Below are positions 1 to 9,042 of a stretch of DNA of 64,000 bases, in pieces (positions within the stretch are counted from its first letter, which is position 1; the number at the start of each line of letters is the position of its first letter). The stretch covers positions 1 through 64,000 of the forward strand of contig JAIBAT010000108.1 in the NCBI GenBank assembly GCA_019695055.1. Direction: 5' to 3'. This stretch comes from Candidatus Sumerlaeaceae bacterium. GTDB lineage: Bacteria > Sumerlaeota > Sumerlaeia > Sumerlaeales > Sumerlaeaceae. The translations under genes were made by a program, and so were the position numbers. The notes below the pieces were generated by a model. It had not been told where the DNA came from, searched no databases, and was given only the letters and a program-made list of their open reading frames with translations.

Positions 1-2
1 AG

Positions 3-101
3 TACGATTTCTACTATTTCAAGAGCCTGAGCCTGTTTTTTGGCATTGTGGTCCTGATCAAGACCATTCCGGCAGTGATCTTTGGCAAAGGGGCATTTTA
101 G
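3..101 (+). CDS. C-terminal tail of a bacterial sugar transferase (partial, 5' end outside window)
   Basis: Reading frame 3 is open from the first base and stops at 99-101. The 32 visible residues begin YDFYYFKSLSLFFG and end in VIFGKGAF. Members of the Bac_transf family (WcaJ/RfbP-type undecaprenyl-phosphate sugar phosphotransferases) end in just this way, with a YDxYYIKxxSLxxD block followed by a hydrophobic stretch and a final G-x-GA-[YF]. These enzymes load the first sugar phosphate onto the lipid carrier for exopolysaccharide or O-antigen synthesis at the inner membrane. The catalytic part lies outside the window, so the call rests on the tail alone. It fits the other glycan genes nearby. 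Confidence 0.7.
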   Translation, partial: YDFYYFKSLSLFFGIVVLIKTIPAVIFGKGAF

Positions 102-105
102 CAGG

Positions 106-807
106 ATGAAAGCCCAGGGCGATGAAACCATTGACAATTCGCGGGCGGGCGGCACAGGTTTCGGGTTTCTGATGGCAAAAACATTTAATATGAATCAGGA
201 CTGGAGCCTGACGCGCCGGATTCGCGGTGGCGCCACCTTTACAATGCTGCTGATGTTCCTGCTGCTGGTGTCCAGCGGGCTCATGTATTTCTATTACATG
301 CGGTGCCGCGAGTTGCAGTCGGAGCTTCAAAACTGGCGTTCCGGCAAGAAAGTGCCGTCTTCGCAACCGCTGGTGCCGGTCGTTAAAGCCGGCGGAGATT
401 CCGCCGCCGGGGCAGTTTCGACACCGGAACCCGAATCCCCTCCCGTGCCAACGCCGGAACCGGAAATGCCGGCGCCGCGAACCATAAATCGCGAAACACC
501 CGCACCTCGTAATGTGGTGGAACCCGTGGCGTCCGAAACTCCAGCGGCCAGGGAAGTATCAACTCAGGAGGAAGCTGCGGTCCCCACGCCAACACCGAGG
601 TCAGCAGCGTCTACGCCCAAGCCGGTTATTCGGAGCATGTATGACATGCCGGCAGACAATTCCGCAAAGGCAACGCCGCAGCCAGAGTCTGCCGAGACGC
701 CCGCGGTCCGCGTCAAGATTCCCAAGCGAAACCCGACCCCGGTTCCCAAGTCGGATTCCAACGCGGGCGCCGACGATATTGGTTCATTTCTGCAACAGAA
801 GCATTGA
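106..807 (+). CDS. Single-pass membrane protein with Pro/Thr/Glu-rich tail, function unknown
   Basis: The protein has a basic N-terminus (SLTRRIRGG), one hydrophobic segment (about TMLLMFLLLVSSGLMYFYYM), a short charged stretch, and then roughly 150 residues rich in proline, threonine, alanine and glutamate. The tail contains repeated TPEPE/TPAPR-like units and probably spans the periplasm as an unstructured linker. It ends in DIGSFLQQKH. I do not recognise the family. The start is uncertain: ATG 106 has AGCAGG directly against it, and ATGs at 172 and 190 also lie before the membrane segment without a clear ribosome binding site. It follows the sugar transferase by only 4 bases, which suggests one transcript. 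Confidence 0.6.
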   Translation: MKAQGDETIDNSRAGGTGFGFLMAKTFNMNQDWSLTRRIRGGATFTMLLMFLLLVSSGLMYFYYMRCRELQSELQNWRSGKKVPSSQPLVPVVKAGGDSAAGAVSTPEPESPPVPTPEPEMPAPRTINRETPAPRNVVEPVASETPAAREVSTQEEAAVPTPTPRSAASTPKPVIRSMYDMPADNSAKATPQPESAETPAVRVKIPKRNPTPVPKSDSNAGADDIGSFLQQKH

Positions 808-911
808 GGGATCGGGCGACTCGGTAACTGGAACGGTCTTTGCCTTCCCCAGGGTGAAGAGAATCGAGACGGCTCGAAGCAGGAGCCGGAAAAGGACCAG
901 GTATCACACCT

Positions 912-3491
912 ATGCGCACTGACAAACTGACGGTCAAAGCCACCGAAGCCCTTCAATCTGCGCAGTCCCTGGCTAATGAGCATGGCCATACGGAGCTTAC
1001 GCCGGAGCACCTGCTCGTATCGTTGGTGACGCAGGAAGAGGGTATTGTACCGTCCATCCTGAAGGGGCTGGGAGTGAATCCAAATGACACGGCTTCCCAA
1101 GCCCGGGAAGCGATGATGCGTCACCCGCGGGTCAGTGGCGCGGCGGCACAGGGGCCTTATATGTCGCGTGGGCTCAATCAGGTCATCGAGGCGGCCGAGA
1201 AGGAAGCGGATCGTCTGAAGGATGAGTTCACCTCGACGGAGCATCTACTGCTTGGGATCGTGGATTCTCAGAAATCGGAGGCCGCAAGGATTCTGGCCGG
1301 GCAGGGGGTGGATAAAGACAAGGTCCTGCAGGCCATGACGAGAATTCGCGGCAACCAGCGTGTGACGGATCAGAATCCGGAGGACAAGTATGAGGCATTA
1401 AAGAAGTACGCGCGCGACCTGACGGATGCGGCGCGGGCCGGTAAGTTGGACCCGGTCATCGGCCGAGATGAGGAAATCCGCCGTGTGATGCAGGTGCTCT
1501 CGCGAAAGACGAAGAACAATCCGGTGCTGATTGGCGACCCGGGCGTTGGTAAAACGGCGATAGCAGAGGGACTGGCGCAGCGCATTGTGCGGGGGGATGT
1601 TCCCGAAGGATTGAAGAACAAGCGGATTGTGGCGCTGGACATGGGCGCACTCATTGCAGGTGCCAAGTTTCGGGGAGAGTTCGAAGACCGCCTCAAGGCC
1701 GTGCTGAATGAGGTGGTTCAGTCCGAAGGGCGCATCATCCTGTTCATTGATGAATTGCACACAGTTGTGGGAGCGGGAGCGTCGGAGGGGTCGCTGGATG
1801 CTGCCAATATGCTGAAGCCGCTGTTGGCGCGGGGCGAGTTGAACACGATTGGCGCGACCACGATTGACGAATATCGGAAATACATTGAGAAGGATGCCGC
1901 CCTTGAGCGTCGCTTCCAGCCGATCCAGGTGGATGAGCCCAGCGTTGAGGACACGATTTCCATCCTCCGCGGGTTGAGGGACCGGTACGAGCAGCACCAC
2001 AAGGTGCGGATCAAGGACAGCGCGCTGGTGGCGGCTGCCACACTATCCAACCGTTATATTACAGACAGGTTCCTGCCGGACAAGGCGATCGATCTTGTGG
2101 ACGAGGCAGCGTCGCGGTTGCACATGGAACTGACCTCGCGGCCGGAGGAACTTGATGAGGTGAAACGACGCGTCATTCAGCTACAGGTGGAGGCTGCGGC
2201 CTTGCGCAAGGAAGGGGACAAGGCCAGTAAGGAGCGCCTCAAGAAGCTGGAGAAAGAGTTGGCCGATCTCGAGGAAGAGGAGCGGGGACTCGAAGCACAG
2301 TGGTCGGCCGAGAAGCAGATCGGTGACAAGATTGCGGACGTAAAGAAGGCGATGGATGCGACGCAGCTTGGGATCGAGAAAGCGCAGCAGCAGGCGGATT
2401 GGAACAAGGTTGCCGAGCTGCAGCACGGGCGGTTGCCGCAGCTTCAGCAGGAACTCGCGAAGCTTCAAGCCGCGGGCGAAAGCAGCAAGGGCATGGCGGC
2501 CATGGAAGTATCCGAGGAGAACATTGCGGAGATCGTGGCGCGTTGGACGCATATTCCGGTGACCCGACTGATGGAAGGGGAGGCCATGAAGCTCGTGAAG
2601 ATGGACGAGCGGTTGGCTGAGCGGGTGGTGGGTCAGGGGCATGCGATCAACGCTGTGGCCAATGCCGTGAGGAGGGTGCGCGCCGGTCTGTCCGATCCGA
2701 ATCGCCCGATTGGGTCCTTTATCTTCCTTGGCCCCACTGGTGTCGGAAAGACGGAATTGGCACGGGCACTGGCGGAGTTCCTGTTTGATGACGAATCGGC
2801 CATGATCCGTATCGACATGAGCGAGTACATGGAGAAGCACAGCGTGTCCCGCATGATTGGCGCGCCTCCGGGATACATCGGTTACGAGCAGGGGGGGCAG
2901 CTGACTGAGGCGGTTCGCCGCAAGCCCTACTCTGTGGTGCTTTTTGACGAAATTGAGAAGGCGCACGCGGATGTGTTCAATGTGCTGCTGCAGATTCTGG
3001 AAGATGGACGGCTGACGGACGGACAAGGGCGTGTGGTGAACTTCCGCAACACGGTTTTGATCATGACGAGCAACATCGCATCTTCGATCATAGAGTCCCT
3101 GGCGGCGGGGGATCCCGATCGACTGGAAAGCGCGGTGCGGGAGGAGTTGCGGCACCACTTTCGCCCCGAGTTCCTGAACCGCATAGATGAGATTATCACA
3201 TTCCACGCTCTTAATCGTGAGCATGTGGAGAAGATTATCAGCATCCAACTCAAGCGAGTGCTGGATCGCCTGAAGGATCGTAACATCTCCCTGGAGTTGT
3301 CGGAGGCGGCAAAGGAGTTCCTGGCCGAGGAGGGATACGACCCGGCTTACGGCGCGCGGCCACTGAAGCGAGCGATCCAGAAGGAGATTCTGGATCCGCT
3401 TTCGCTCCTGCTGCTGGAAGGCAAATTCTCCGACGGAGACCGCATCAGTGTGGGCGTGGATGGAAATAAGCTGAAATTCACTAAGGCCTGA
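912..3491 (+). CDS. clpB: ATP-dependent chaperone ClpB (Hsp100 disaggregase)
   Basis: At 859 residues this is full length for ClpB. It has two Clp N-domain repeats (residues about 1-145) and a first AAA+ module with Walker A GDPGVGKT near residue 207 and Walker B LFIDELH. A long charged coiled-coil middle domain (about 400-525, rich in K, E and Q) follows. The second AAA+ module has GPTGVGKT near residue 606 and [11 protein letters not shown], and the C-terminal D2 small domain contains the [10 protein letters not shown] block. The middle domain separates ClpB from ClpA and ClpC. ClpB threads aggregated proteins through a hexameric pore with DnaK. Translation starts at ATG 912, with only a weak purine-rich site upstream. 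der follows after 25 bases. Confidence 0.97.
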   Translation: MRTDKLTVKATEALQSAQSLANEHGHTELTPEHLLVSLVTQEEGIVPSILKGLGVNPNDTASQAREAMMRHPRVSGAAAQGPYMSRGLNQVIEAAEKEADRLKDEFTSTEHLLLGIVDSQKSEAARILAGQGVDKDKVLQAMTRIRGNQRVTDQNPEDKYEALKKYARDLTDAARAGKLDPVIGRDEEIRRVMQVLSRKTKNNPVLIGDPGVGKTAIAEGLAQRIVRGDVPEGLKNKRIVALDMGALIAGAKFRGEFEDRLKAVLNEVVQSEGRIILFIDELHTVVGAGASEGSLDAANMLKPLLARGELNTIGATTIDEYRKYIEKDAALERRFQPIQVDEPSVEDTISILRGLRDRYEQHHKVRIKDSALVAAATLSNRYITDRFLPDKAIDLVDEAASRLHMELTSRPEELDEVKRRVIQLQVEAAALRKEGDKASKERLKKLEKELADLEEEERGLEAQWSAEKQIGDKIADVKKAMDATQLGIEKAQQQADWNKVAELQHGRLPQLQQELAKLQAAGESSKGMAAMEVSEENIAEIVARWTHIPVTRLMEGEAMKLVKMDERLAERVVGQGHAINAVANAVRRVRAGLSDPNRPIGSFIFLGPTGVGKTELARALAEFLFDDESAMIRIDMSEYMEKHSVSRMIGAPPGYIGYEQGGQLTEAVRRKPYSVVLFDEIEKAHADVFNVLLQILEDGRLTDGQGRVVNFRNTVLIMTSNIASSIIESLAAGDPDRLESAVREELRHHFRPEFLNRIDEIITFHALNREHVEKIISIQLKRVLDRLKDRNISLELSEAAKEFLAEEGYDPAYGARPLKRAIQKEILDPLSLLLLEGKFSDGDRISVGVDGNKLKFTKA

Positions 3492-3492
3492 G

Positions 3493-3516
3493 GCGTATAT
3501 CCCGCCGGGATAACGC
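3493..3516 (+). promoter_or_regulatory. Hairpin filling the clpB-der junction
   Basis: Directly after the clpB stop, TATCCC (3498-3503), GCC, GGGATA (3507-3512) forms a perfect six-pair stem. Outer arms GCGT (3493-3496) and ACGC (3513-3516) extend it past a single bulged A. The 3' arm ends at the base before the der ATG (3517) and contains the only purine run that could serve as its ribosome binding site. No T-run follows, so it is not a terminator. It may limit der translation or mark an RNA processing site. Function is inferred from position only. Confidence 0.45.
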
Positions 3517-4881
3517 ATGGACGACATTCAATCAAGCCGCCACCGGCCCATTGTGGCCATTGTAGGGCGCCCTAACGTGGGCAAGAGCACTCTGTTTAAC
3601 CGTATTGTTGGCAAGCGCAAGGCGGTGGTCCATGATATGCCCGGCATGACGCGGGACCGCAATTACCACGCGGCGGGCTGGCGTGACCGTGAGTTCCTGC
3701 TGGTGGATACAGGGGGGTACGAACTCCAAACCGGCGATCAGATCTACAAGCTGATGCGCGAGCAAACTATGATGGCCATCGAGGAAGCCGATGTGATTAT
3801 CTTCCTCCTGGACACATCAGAATCCAACAATCCCACCGATGATCAGGTCATGACATTGCTGCGCAAGACGCGGAAACCGGTGCTGGTGGCAGTAAACAAG
3901 GCGGACAACGATGCGGCCCTGATGACGGTTGTCAGCGAATTCTCTCGTTTTGGAGTGGACCGGGTCTATGGGGTCAGTGCAATGCATGGCACCGGAACTG
4001 GCGATCTGTTGGATGCAGTTTACGACGCACTGCCACCGGAGCCGGAGGACGGCGGACCGGACGATTCGTTGGGTATCCGCGTGGCGGTCATCGGGCACCC
4101 AAATGTCGGGAAATCCACCTTGGTGAACAAGATTCTCGGATTCGAGCGAACAATTGCCAGTCCGGTGGCTGGGACGACACGCGACTCCATTGATACAACG
4201 TTTGAGCGCGACGGACAGCGCTATACGCTTATTGATACAGCCGGCATTCGCCGGAAGGGAAAAGTAGACAGGGGCGCCGAGAAGCTGAGCGTGATGTCGT
4301 CGCTGGCGAGCCTGGAGCGTTGCGACATTGCAGTGATTGTCATCGACGCGGAGCAGGGCCTTACTGACCAGGATGCACATGTGGCTGGATACGCAGTGGA
4401 TGCAGGATGCGGCTGCATCATTGTCATGAACAAGTGGGACGCGGTTGAAAAAGATGGAAAAACGGCCGATGAGACAACGCAGAAACTGCGGGATGCGCTT
4501 GGATTCCTAAGGTTTGCTCCGATTCTTTATGCCTCGGCCAAAACGGGGCAGCGCGTGGACAAGCTCTTCAAGATGATCGGTGAGGTTTACGAGCAGTATA
4601 CCCGGGAGATCGATACTCGGGCCCTGAACGAGTTTCTTCAAAAGACACTGGCTTACTTGTCGCCTCCGATGCGCAGCGGGAAGCAACTCAGGATAAAGTA
4701 CGTGACCCAGACCGGGACCCGCCCGCCAACTTTCACCTTTTTCGTCAATGACCCGGGACTCATCCACTTTTCCTATGAGCGCTACCTGCTGAACCAATTG
4801 CGCCGGGAATTTGGTTTTGAGGGTGTGCCGGTCAAGTTACGGTATAAGGAAAAGGGCGACCCCAAATGGTCCCCAAGGTAA
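3517..4881 (+). CDS. der: Ribosome biogenesis GTPase Der (EngA)
   Basis: Two GTPase domains stand in tandem, which is unique to Der. The first has G1 GRPNVGKS (about residue 17), G3 DTGG and G4 NKAD. The second has G1 GHPNVGKS (about residue 191), G3 DTAG and G4 NKWD. A KH-like domain closes the protein (about 355-440, with PPTFTFFVNDP). The length of 454 residues is normal. Der binds the 50S precursor and is needed for late large-subunit assembly. It starts 25 bases after clpB behind a hairpin and probably shares the clpB transcript. Confidence 0.97.
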   Translation: MDDIQSSRHRPIVAIVGRPNVGKSTLFNRIVGKRKAVVHDMPGMTRDRNYHAAGWRDREFLLVDTGGYELQTGDQIYKLMREQTMMAIEEADVIIFLLDTSESNNPTDDQVMTLLRKTRKPVLVAVNKADNDAALMTVVSEFSRFGVDRVYGVSAMHGTGTGDLLDAVYDALPPEPEDGGPDDSLGIRVAVIGHPNVGKSTLVNKILGFERTIASPVAGTTRDSIDTTFERDGQRYTLIDTAGIRRKGKVDRGAEKLSVMSSLASLERCDIAVIVIDAEQGLTDQDAHVAGYAVDAGCGCIIVMNKWDAVEKDGKTADETTQKLRDALGFLRFAPILYASAKTGQRVDKLFKMIGEVYEQYTREIDTRALNEFLQKTLAYLSPPMRSGKQLRIKYVTQTGTRPPTFTFFVNDPGLIHFSYERYLLNQLRREFGFEGVPVKLRYKEKGDPKWSPR

Positions 4882-5055
4882 GTCATTCGAGTGGCTCTTC
4901 GGCCCCCTCGGCGCCCCATAACCCGACACATCACTGCCAATCCAGAATAGGTTTTCCGCTTAAAACTGTCAACGTGGATGAATGCATCGGGTAACTGGGG
5001 GCCGTACTAACTTGGCGCAGCATAGCGTGACTACACCAAATTAGAGGCGAACCTT

Positions 5056-6492
5056 TTACCCTTCGAGGGCGGTTTGGCGCGCGTCGAGGGCGAGGCAGAA
5101 GGCAGCGTAGAATTCCCTCACCACGGTATACTCGAAATCGGACAGTACGTTGGCACGGGATGAATCCTGAATATCCTTAAACATGCCGACGAGGTGTGCG
5201 TGGAGCGCCTCGAGTTCGTCGGGTCCCTTGTCCTTGAGGTTCCTGAGGCAGAAATCAATGCGCGGGTCATCGGGGGAAATGTTGGGAATGGGCAGATACT
5301 CGGCGAATTCCTGGATGACCTTGCGGGCGCGCCGCTTTGCAGACTTGATGCGTGATACGGGCTGCTCGGTGGTGGGGCGGCGTGTCTTGCGAACGGCTGA
5401 GGTGGGGGACTGGGCCACGGCGGAGCCGGCCTCGGGTATGCCGACGGAACGTTTAAGCTCGGCGAGCCAATGTTGGTATTCGCCTTCGGAGGCATCCAGG
5501 AGGTTGGGGGCGGAGTCCTTCAGCTCCAGCGCCCGCTCGATCTTGGCCTTGAGATCCTTCATGTCCGGATTTCCAGGCGTGTACTTCAGGCCCAAGTCCA
5601 CGGTTTCCTTGGCACGCTTGAGGTTGTCCTCGCGCAGGTAGTTGGCGGTGGCGGCCTTGAGCTGTTCCACAGCATTGAAATAGTCTCCCTGCTTGAGCAG
5701 GATTTCGCCAAGGATCCGGTAACTCTCGGGATAATTGGGGCTGAGATCGATCATCTTTTTGCAGATGTTAGACGCTTCACCCAAGTCACCCTTTCGGATG
5801 TGGCGGTCCACCACCCATTTGAGTTGGGCGACTGCCTCGTCATTACGCTTCAGGCGCGAGAAAAGGTTCGCGAGCTGTTTGCGTACCTTCACGTCGTCAG
5901 GCGTGATGATAATCAGGATATTGTAAATGTTGAGAGTCTTGTCGAGCTGGCCATTGATACCAAAGTGCTCGGCGGCGGTCATGTACTCGCGATACCCCTG
6001 ATCGCGGTCGCCGAGTTCGAGGTAGAGTGCGGCAAGGCGACAGCGGGAGATTTCGTTATTGGGGTCGAGTTGGACGGCCTTCTGAAGGACTGGCAACGCA
6101 TCAACAAGATTGCCCTCCTGGATCAGTTTGTCGGCGCGCTCAATAAGATCGCCACCTGACGTGCCCATATTGCGAATGTGATTCATGGAGTCGGCGAGCT
6201 CGACGCCCATGTAGGCGGAGAAGAACTCCAGCAGGTTCCCGCCTTTGTGGCCATGGCAACTGGTGTACTGGCACTTATAGGTGTTCTTGTCGGTATAGAT
6301 GATCATGGAGCGGCGGATGGTGTCGCGATGCAGTGGGCAGAAGAGGCGGATTGTGTTGCCTTCGCGGTAAAGCTGATTCTCCTGGAAACCCATCTTAAGG
6401 AGTAGGTCCCACGGATCCAGCTTCGAATTGAAGTCTATCTCTTCTTCAGAAAAAAAGTAATTCACGTACCAGCTCGATCTTGCTTCTGACAA
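5056..6492 (-). CDS. CHC2-type (DnaG-like) zinc-finger protein with TPR repeats, no primase core
   Basis: Residues 1-100 look like the zinc-binding domain of DnaG primase: C52-x2-H55-x18-C74-x4-C79 followed by GHKGGNLLEFF, which matches the primase CHC2 pattern ending in GGN-[IV]-x-F. Where primase would carry its RNA polymerase and TOPRIM domains, this protein instead has at least five TPR-like helical pairs (about 115-330), for example ALPVLQKAVQLDPNNEISRCRLAALYLELGD read in parts. A basic, serine/threonine-rich linker (KTRRPTTE, KSAKRRARK) and a helical C-terminal domain (about 395-478) complete it. No catalytic acidic motif is visible. A nucleic-acid-binding scaffold is the likeliest role. 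The gene is monocistronic and convergent with der. Function is unknown. Confidence 0.75.
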   Translation of the reverse strand: MSEARSSWYVNYFFSEEEIDFNSKLDPWDLLLKMGFQENQLYREGNTIRLFCPLHRDTIRRSMIIYTDKNTYKCQYTSCHGHKGGNLLEFFSAYMGVELADSMNHIRNMGTSGGDLIERADKLIQEGNLVDALPVLQKAVQLDPNNEISRCRLAALYLELGDRDQGYREYMTAAEHFGINGQLDKTLNIYNILIIITPDDVKVRKQLANLFSRLKRNDEAVAQLKWVVDRHIRKGDLGEASNICKKMIDLSPNYPESYRILGEILLKQGDYFNAVEQLKAATANYLREDNLKRAKETVDLGLKYTPGNPDMKDLKAKIERALELKDSAPNLLDASEGEYQHWLAELKRSVGIPEAGSAVAQSPTSAVRKTRRPTTEQPVSRIKSAKRRARKVIQEFAEYLPIPNISPDDPRIDFCLRNLKDKGPDELEALHAHLVGMFKDIQDSSRANVLSDFEYTVVREFYAAFCLALDARQTALEG

Positions 6493-6646
6493 AATTCCAC
6501 CACGCCCAGCGCGCGGGGCATACTGTTAAGCATTTGCTACCAATGACCTGCGAATTTCAGCATACCGCCCCGGGCGAATTCCATTGAAAACGCACCGCGG
6601 AGCGTTAAGCCATCATTCCCAGCATTCAGGGGCCGATTTAAGAACC

Positions 6647-7120
6647 ATGCAGAACGTACTTCCAAGGAAAAATTGGACGCCAAAGATGGCCGTCCTATGT
6701 GCAGCGCTTGCGCTCGTGACGGGCATGGCGGGGGCAGACAAGCTTTACCACAGCGACGGTACGGTGGTGGAAGGGCGCATTTTGGAGGAGTCTCCGGATG
6801 TCATCAAGGTGGAGACGACCTACGGGACCCTGAAGTACGACAAGGTCGACCTGATTAAGATTGAGCGGACGCCCCCGGCGGGGTCCACGCCAGTCGCAGT
6901 GGTACAGGCAACGCCCGCGGTGAAATCGTTGGCCGGAATGTTACCCAAGGGTCCAATCAACCCGTTTGCGCCGCCGGCGTATGTGAATCTTGTGGATGCC
7001 GGGGGGCACAAGGCGCCGCCGGTGACAACGGCCACGGTAACAGCAAAACCGACACCGGCACCCGGAGCGCCTGCCGCCGCAACACCCAGCCCCGCCTCGG
7101 GATTACCGCCAAACATTTAG
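6647..7120 (+). CDS. Small secreted protein with a compact beta-domain and Pro/Ala-rich tail
   Basis: From ATG 6647 the product has 157 residues. The basic start (LPRKNWTPK) and hydrophobic stretch (MAVLCAALALVTGMAGA) form a signal peptide with likely cleavage after AGA. The mature part opens with a compact domain of about 45 residues (DKLYHSDGTVVEGRI ... TYGTLKYDKVDLIKIER). Proteins with this G-x-V-x-G-x-I then LxxxDIxxIE pattern are common and uncharacterised in planctomycete-like bacteria. A low-complexity tail rich in A, P and T follows. An upstream TTG at 6584 would place 21 extra residues before the signal peptide and is less likely. It is divergent from the zinc-finger/TPR gene. Confidence 0.65.
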   Translation: MQNVLPRKNWTPKMAVLCAALALVTGMAGADKLYHSDGTVVEGRILEESPDVIKVETTYGTLKYDKVDLIKIERTPPAGSTPVAVVQATPAVKSLAGMLPKGPINPFAPPAYVNLVDAGGHKAPPVTTATVTAKPTPAPGAPAAATPSPASGLPPNI

Positions 7121-7248
7121 GGGCGGATTCGAGGTTCAGGGGTTGTACGGATTCCTTGCAATACCAAGGGACGCACTTGTCGGGAATACACTTCTCATGC
7201 GGGTTGCCACAGAGCGGGTCTCGTTGTGAATCGTTGATTTGGAATGGC

Positions 7249-7275
7249 TTGGGAATGTTTGCTTTAGGGTATACT
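7249..7275 (+). promoter_or_regulatory. Candidate promoter for the small Gly/Tyr-rich secreted protein
   Basis: TATACT (7270-7275) resembles a sigma70 -10 box. TTGGGA (7249-7254) sits 15 bases upstream as a possible -35. The 5' leader to the ATG at 7412 would be about 130 bases. The rest of the 290-base gap holds no other feature I can support. Confidence 0.3.
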
Positions 7276-7411
7276 TCTGGTGAAATTCGAACGCTTCGTT
7301 GGGTACTCAGGTTGCTTTTGATACAACCAAGAGACTAGGCAGGCGCACGCTGCCTAGGTCGACCTGGAAGTCTCACAAAGGTTTCCGGAAAATTTGTCAG
7401 GAGTAGATATC

Positions 7412-7660
7412 ATGAAACGCCTCGCCCTCGCCGCTGTTACCGTTGCTTCGTTAGCCGCCTTCAGTGGGAATTCAGCCACTGCCGGAAGTTCGGTACGGTT
7501 TAACGTCAATGTTGGAGCCCCATGCTATTACAATGGACCTCCCGTCGTCTACCGGACACCAATGCCTGTATACTATGCCCCGAGGCCGTGCTTCTACGGA
7601 CCGACAATTTCTGTGGGGTACCGTTCAGGGAATTGGGGCTTCGGGTACTACGGTTACTGA
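7412..7660 (+). CDS. Very small secreted Tyr/Pro/Gly-rich protein, function unknown
   Basis: This is an 82-residue product. AGGAG (7399-7403) lies 8 bases before ATG 7412, an ideal ribosome binding site, so I chose this start over the upstream in-frame TTG/ATG candidates. A clear signal peptide (MKRLALAAVTVASLAAFSGNSATAG) precedes a mature chain of about 57 residues. That chain is dominated by Y, P, G and V (PPVVYRTPMPVYYAPRP, NWGFGYYGY) with two cysteines. No family is recognised. The composition resembles small structural or surface proteins. The strong terminator right behind it and the good translation signal suggest a well-expressed single gene. Confidence 0.7.
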   Translation: MKRLALAAVTVASLAAFSGNSATAGSSVRFNVNVGAPCYYNGPPVVYRTPMPVYYAPRPCFYGPTISVGYRSGNWGFGYYGY

Positions 7661-7699
7661 TTTTCTCTAAGAGCAAATGACTTTGAGTGGAGTTTGATG

Positions 7700-7730
7700 C
7701 GCGCCCCGCCCCCACGGGGCGCGTTTTTTT
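7700..7730 (+). terminator. Strong intrinsic terminator
   Basis: The arms CGCGCCCCG (7700-7708) and CGGGGCGCG (7715-7723) form a perfect nine-pair GC-rich stem with a six-base loop. Seven Ts follow (7724-7730). It lies 39 bases behind the small secreted protein gene. Confidence 0.92.
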
Positions 7731-7827
7731 CATGTTTCTGAAACATAATATGCCCCTGCGGGTGTGTTACATTTGTTAAAATAGGGCTGCAGGTGGTGCT
7801 GCGGCCAGAATGAAAAGGGGAGCGCCT

Positions 7828-9042
7828 ATGAACTGGCGTCGGTGGCAGGTTTTCCTGCTTCTCGGGCTTCTGCCCGGATTCATTCCCGCCCAACCTTCAA
7901 CGGTTGCCTACAATCCGTCGCCCCAGGCCGCGCTGGGGCAATATGTGGTTCTTGGATGGAACGATCTTGGAATGCACTGCATGAACAAGAATTATGCGGA
8001 GCTCTGCATTCTTCCTCCATTCAACAATGTCTGGTGCTACGCCATCAAGCGGGGAGCAAGGCCGGAAATCACCTCCCAGGGTGTCACGCTATCGTATCGC
8101 TTTCCGACCAACACGTATTCCGCTGGCAAGGTGGACTTCTGGACGTATGCCCCAAGCCTGTTTGGCGTGACCCTACCAGCAAATGTTGGGCTTACAGGCC
8201 ATGGGTTGACGGGAGTCCTGGATTGGAACGGCTCGGCGTTCGAAGTTACGGGGGTACCCATTACGCCTTTTGAGGATGCTGCGCCGACGGTCGAGCAGCC
8301 CTACCAGTTGGTTGAGGTGACTTTGAAGAACACGATTACCGGCGCTCAGTTGGACCAGACGAACTTCGTTGTGCCGACATCGGTGGAGATTCATTGCGAC
8401 ACTTGCCACCATGAGGACAACGAGACCCCGGATTACAACATCCTGAAGAAGCACGACGAAGAGAACCACACGAGTTTGCGTTCGCATCGACCCGTTCTTT
8501 GCGCCAGTTGTCATTCGTCCAACGCCCTTGGAACACCGGGAGTGCCGGGGGTTAAGTCCCTGTCCCAGGCTGTGCACGGTTTTCATGCGGGCCATGCCCG
8601 CAACATCACCTGCTATTCCTGCCACCCTGGCAATCAGACGCAGTGCCTGCGCGGCGCGATGTTTATTGCCGGAAAAACTTGCGTGGATTGCCATGGAAGC
8701 CTCTCCCAGGTTGCCAGTTCGATTTCGCAGGGCCGGAGGCCATGGCTTGATGAGCCCAAGTGCGGCAGTTGCCACGACGCGAATCACTCGGAGAATCCGG
8801 GGAAGCTTTACCGGAACAGCACGGGGCATGGGGGGCTTTATTGCACGGTCTGCCATGGCAGCCCTCACGCGGAACTTCCGACGGCGCAAGCGAGGGATGG
8901 CTTGCAGATGACGCGTGTCCAGGGGCAGGCGACCTATCTGAAAGATTGCACGGTTTGCCATATAACGGTTCCGACAGGCGCCGGTCCGCATGGTTTCAAG
9001 CCGGTGTCAAGTGTGGAGAAGTGGGCAACCTATTATCAGTGA
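7828..9042 (+). CDS. Secreted multihaem c-type cytochrome (seven CXXCH motifs)
   Basis: The sequence contains seven CXXCH haem-attachment motifs: CDTCH, CASCH, CYSCH, CVDCH, CGSCH and CTVCH twice. Numerous extra histidines could serve as distal ligands. The N-terminus is a signal peptide (MNWRRWQVFLLLGLLPGFIPA), so the protein is periplasmic or exported. The first half is haem-free and carries GWNDLGMHCM, a block shared with large multihaem proteins of metal-reducing bacteria. The start at ATG 7828 follows AGGGGAG; the in-frame ATG at 7810 lies before that site. An electron-transfer role is inferred. No partner redox genes are adjacent. Its 3' end overlaps the convergent YfhO-like gene by 7 bases. 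Confidence 0.85.
   Translation: MNWRRWQVFLLLGLLPGFIPAQPSTVAYNPSPQAALGQYVVLGWNDLGMHCMNKNYAELCILPPFNNVWCYAIKRGARPEITSQGVTLSYRFPTNTYSAGKVDFWTYAPSLFGVTLPANVGLTGHGLTGVLDWNGSAFEVTGVPITPFEDAAPTVEQPYQLVEVTLKNTITGAQLDQTNFVVPTSVEIHCDTCHHEDNETPDYNILKKHDEENHTSLRSHRPVLCASCHSSNALGTPGVPGVKSLSQAVHGFHAGHARNITCYSCHPGNQTQCLRGAMFIAGKTCVDCHGSLSQVASSISQGRRPWLDEPKCGSCHDANHSENPGKLYRNSTGHGGLYCTVCHGSPHAELPTAQARDGLQMTRVQGQATYLKDCTVCHITVPTGAGPHGFKPVSSVEKWATYYQ

Noticed and set aside
2181..3527. 448-codon open frame antisense to clpB
   Set aside because: It is a shadow of clpB codon bias. The predicted peptide is rich in H, R, Q and L, has no domain and lacks a ribosome binding site.
8173..8991. 272-codon open frame antisense to the multihaem cytochrome
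   Set aside because: The peptide is R-rich and lacks motifs; the + strand frame has seven haem motifs and a signal peptide.
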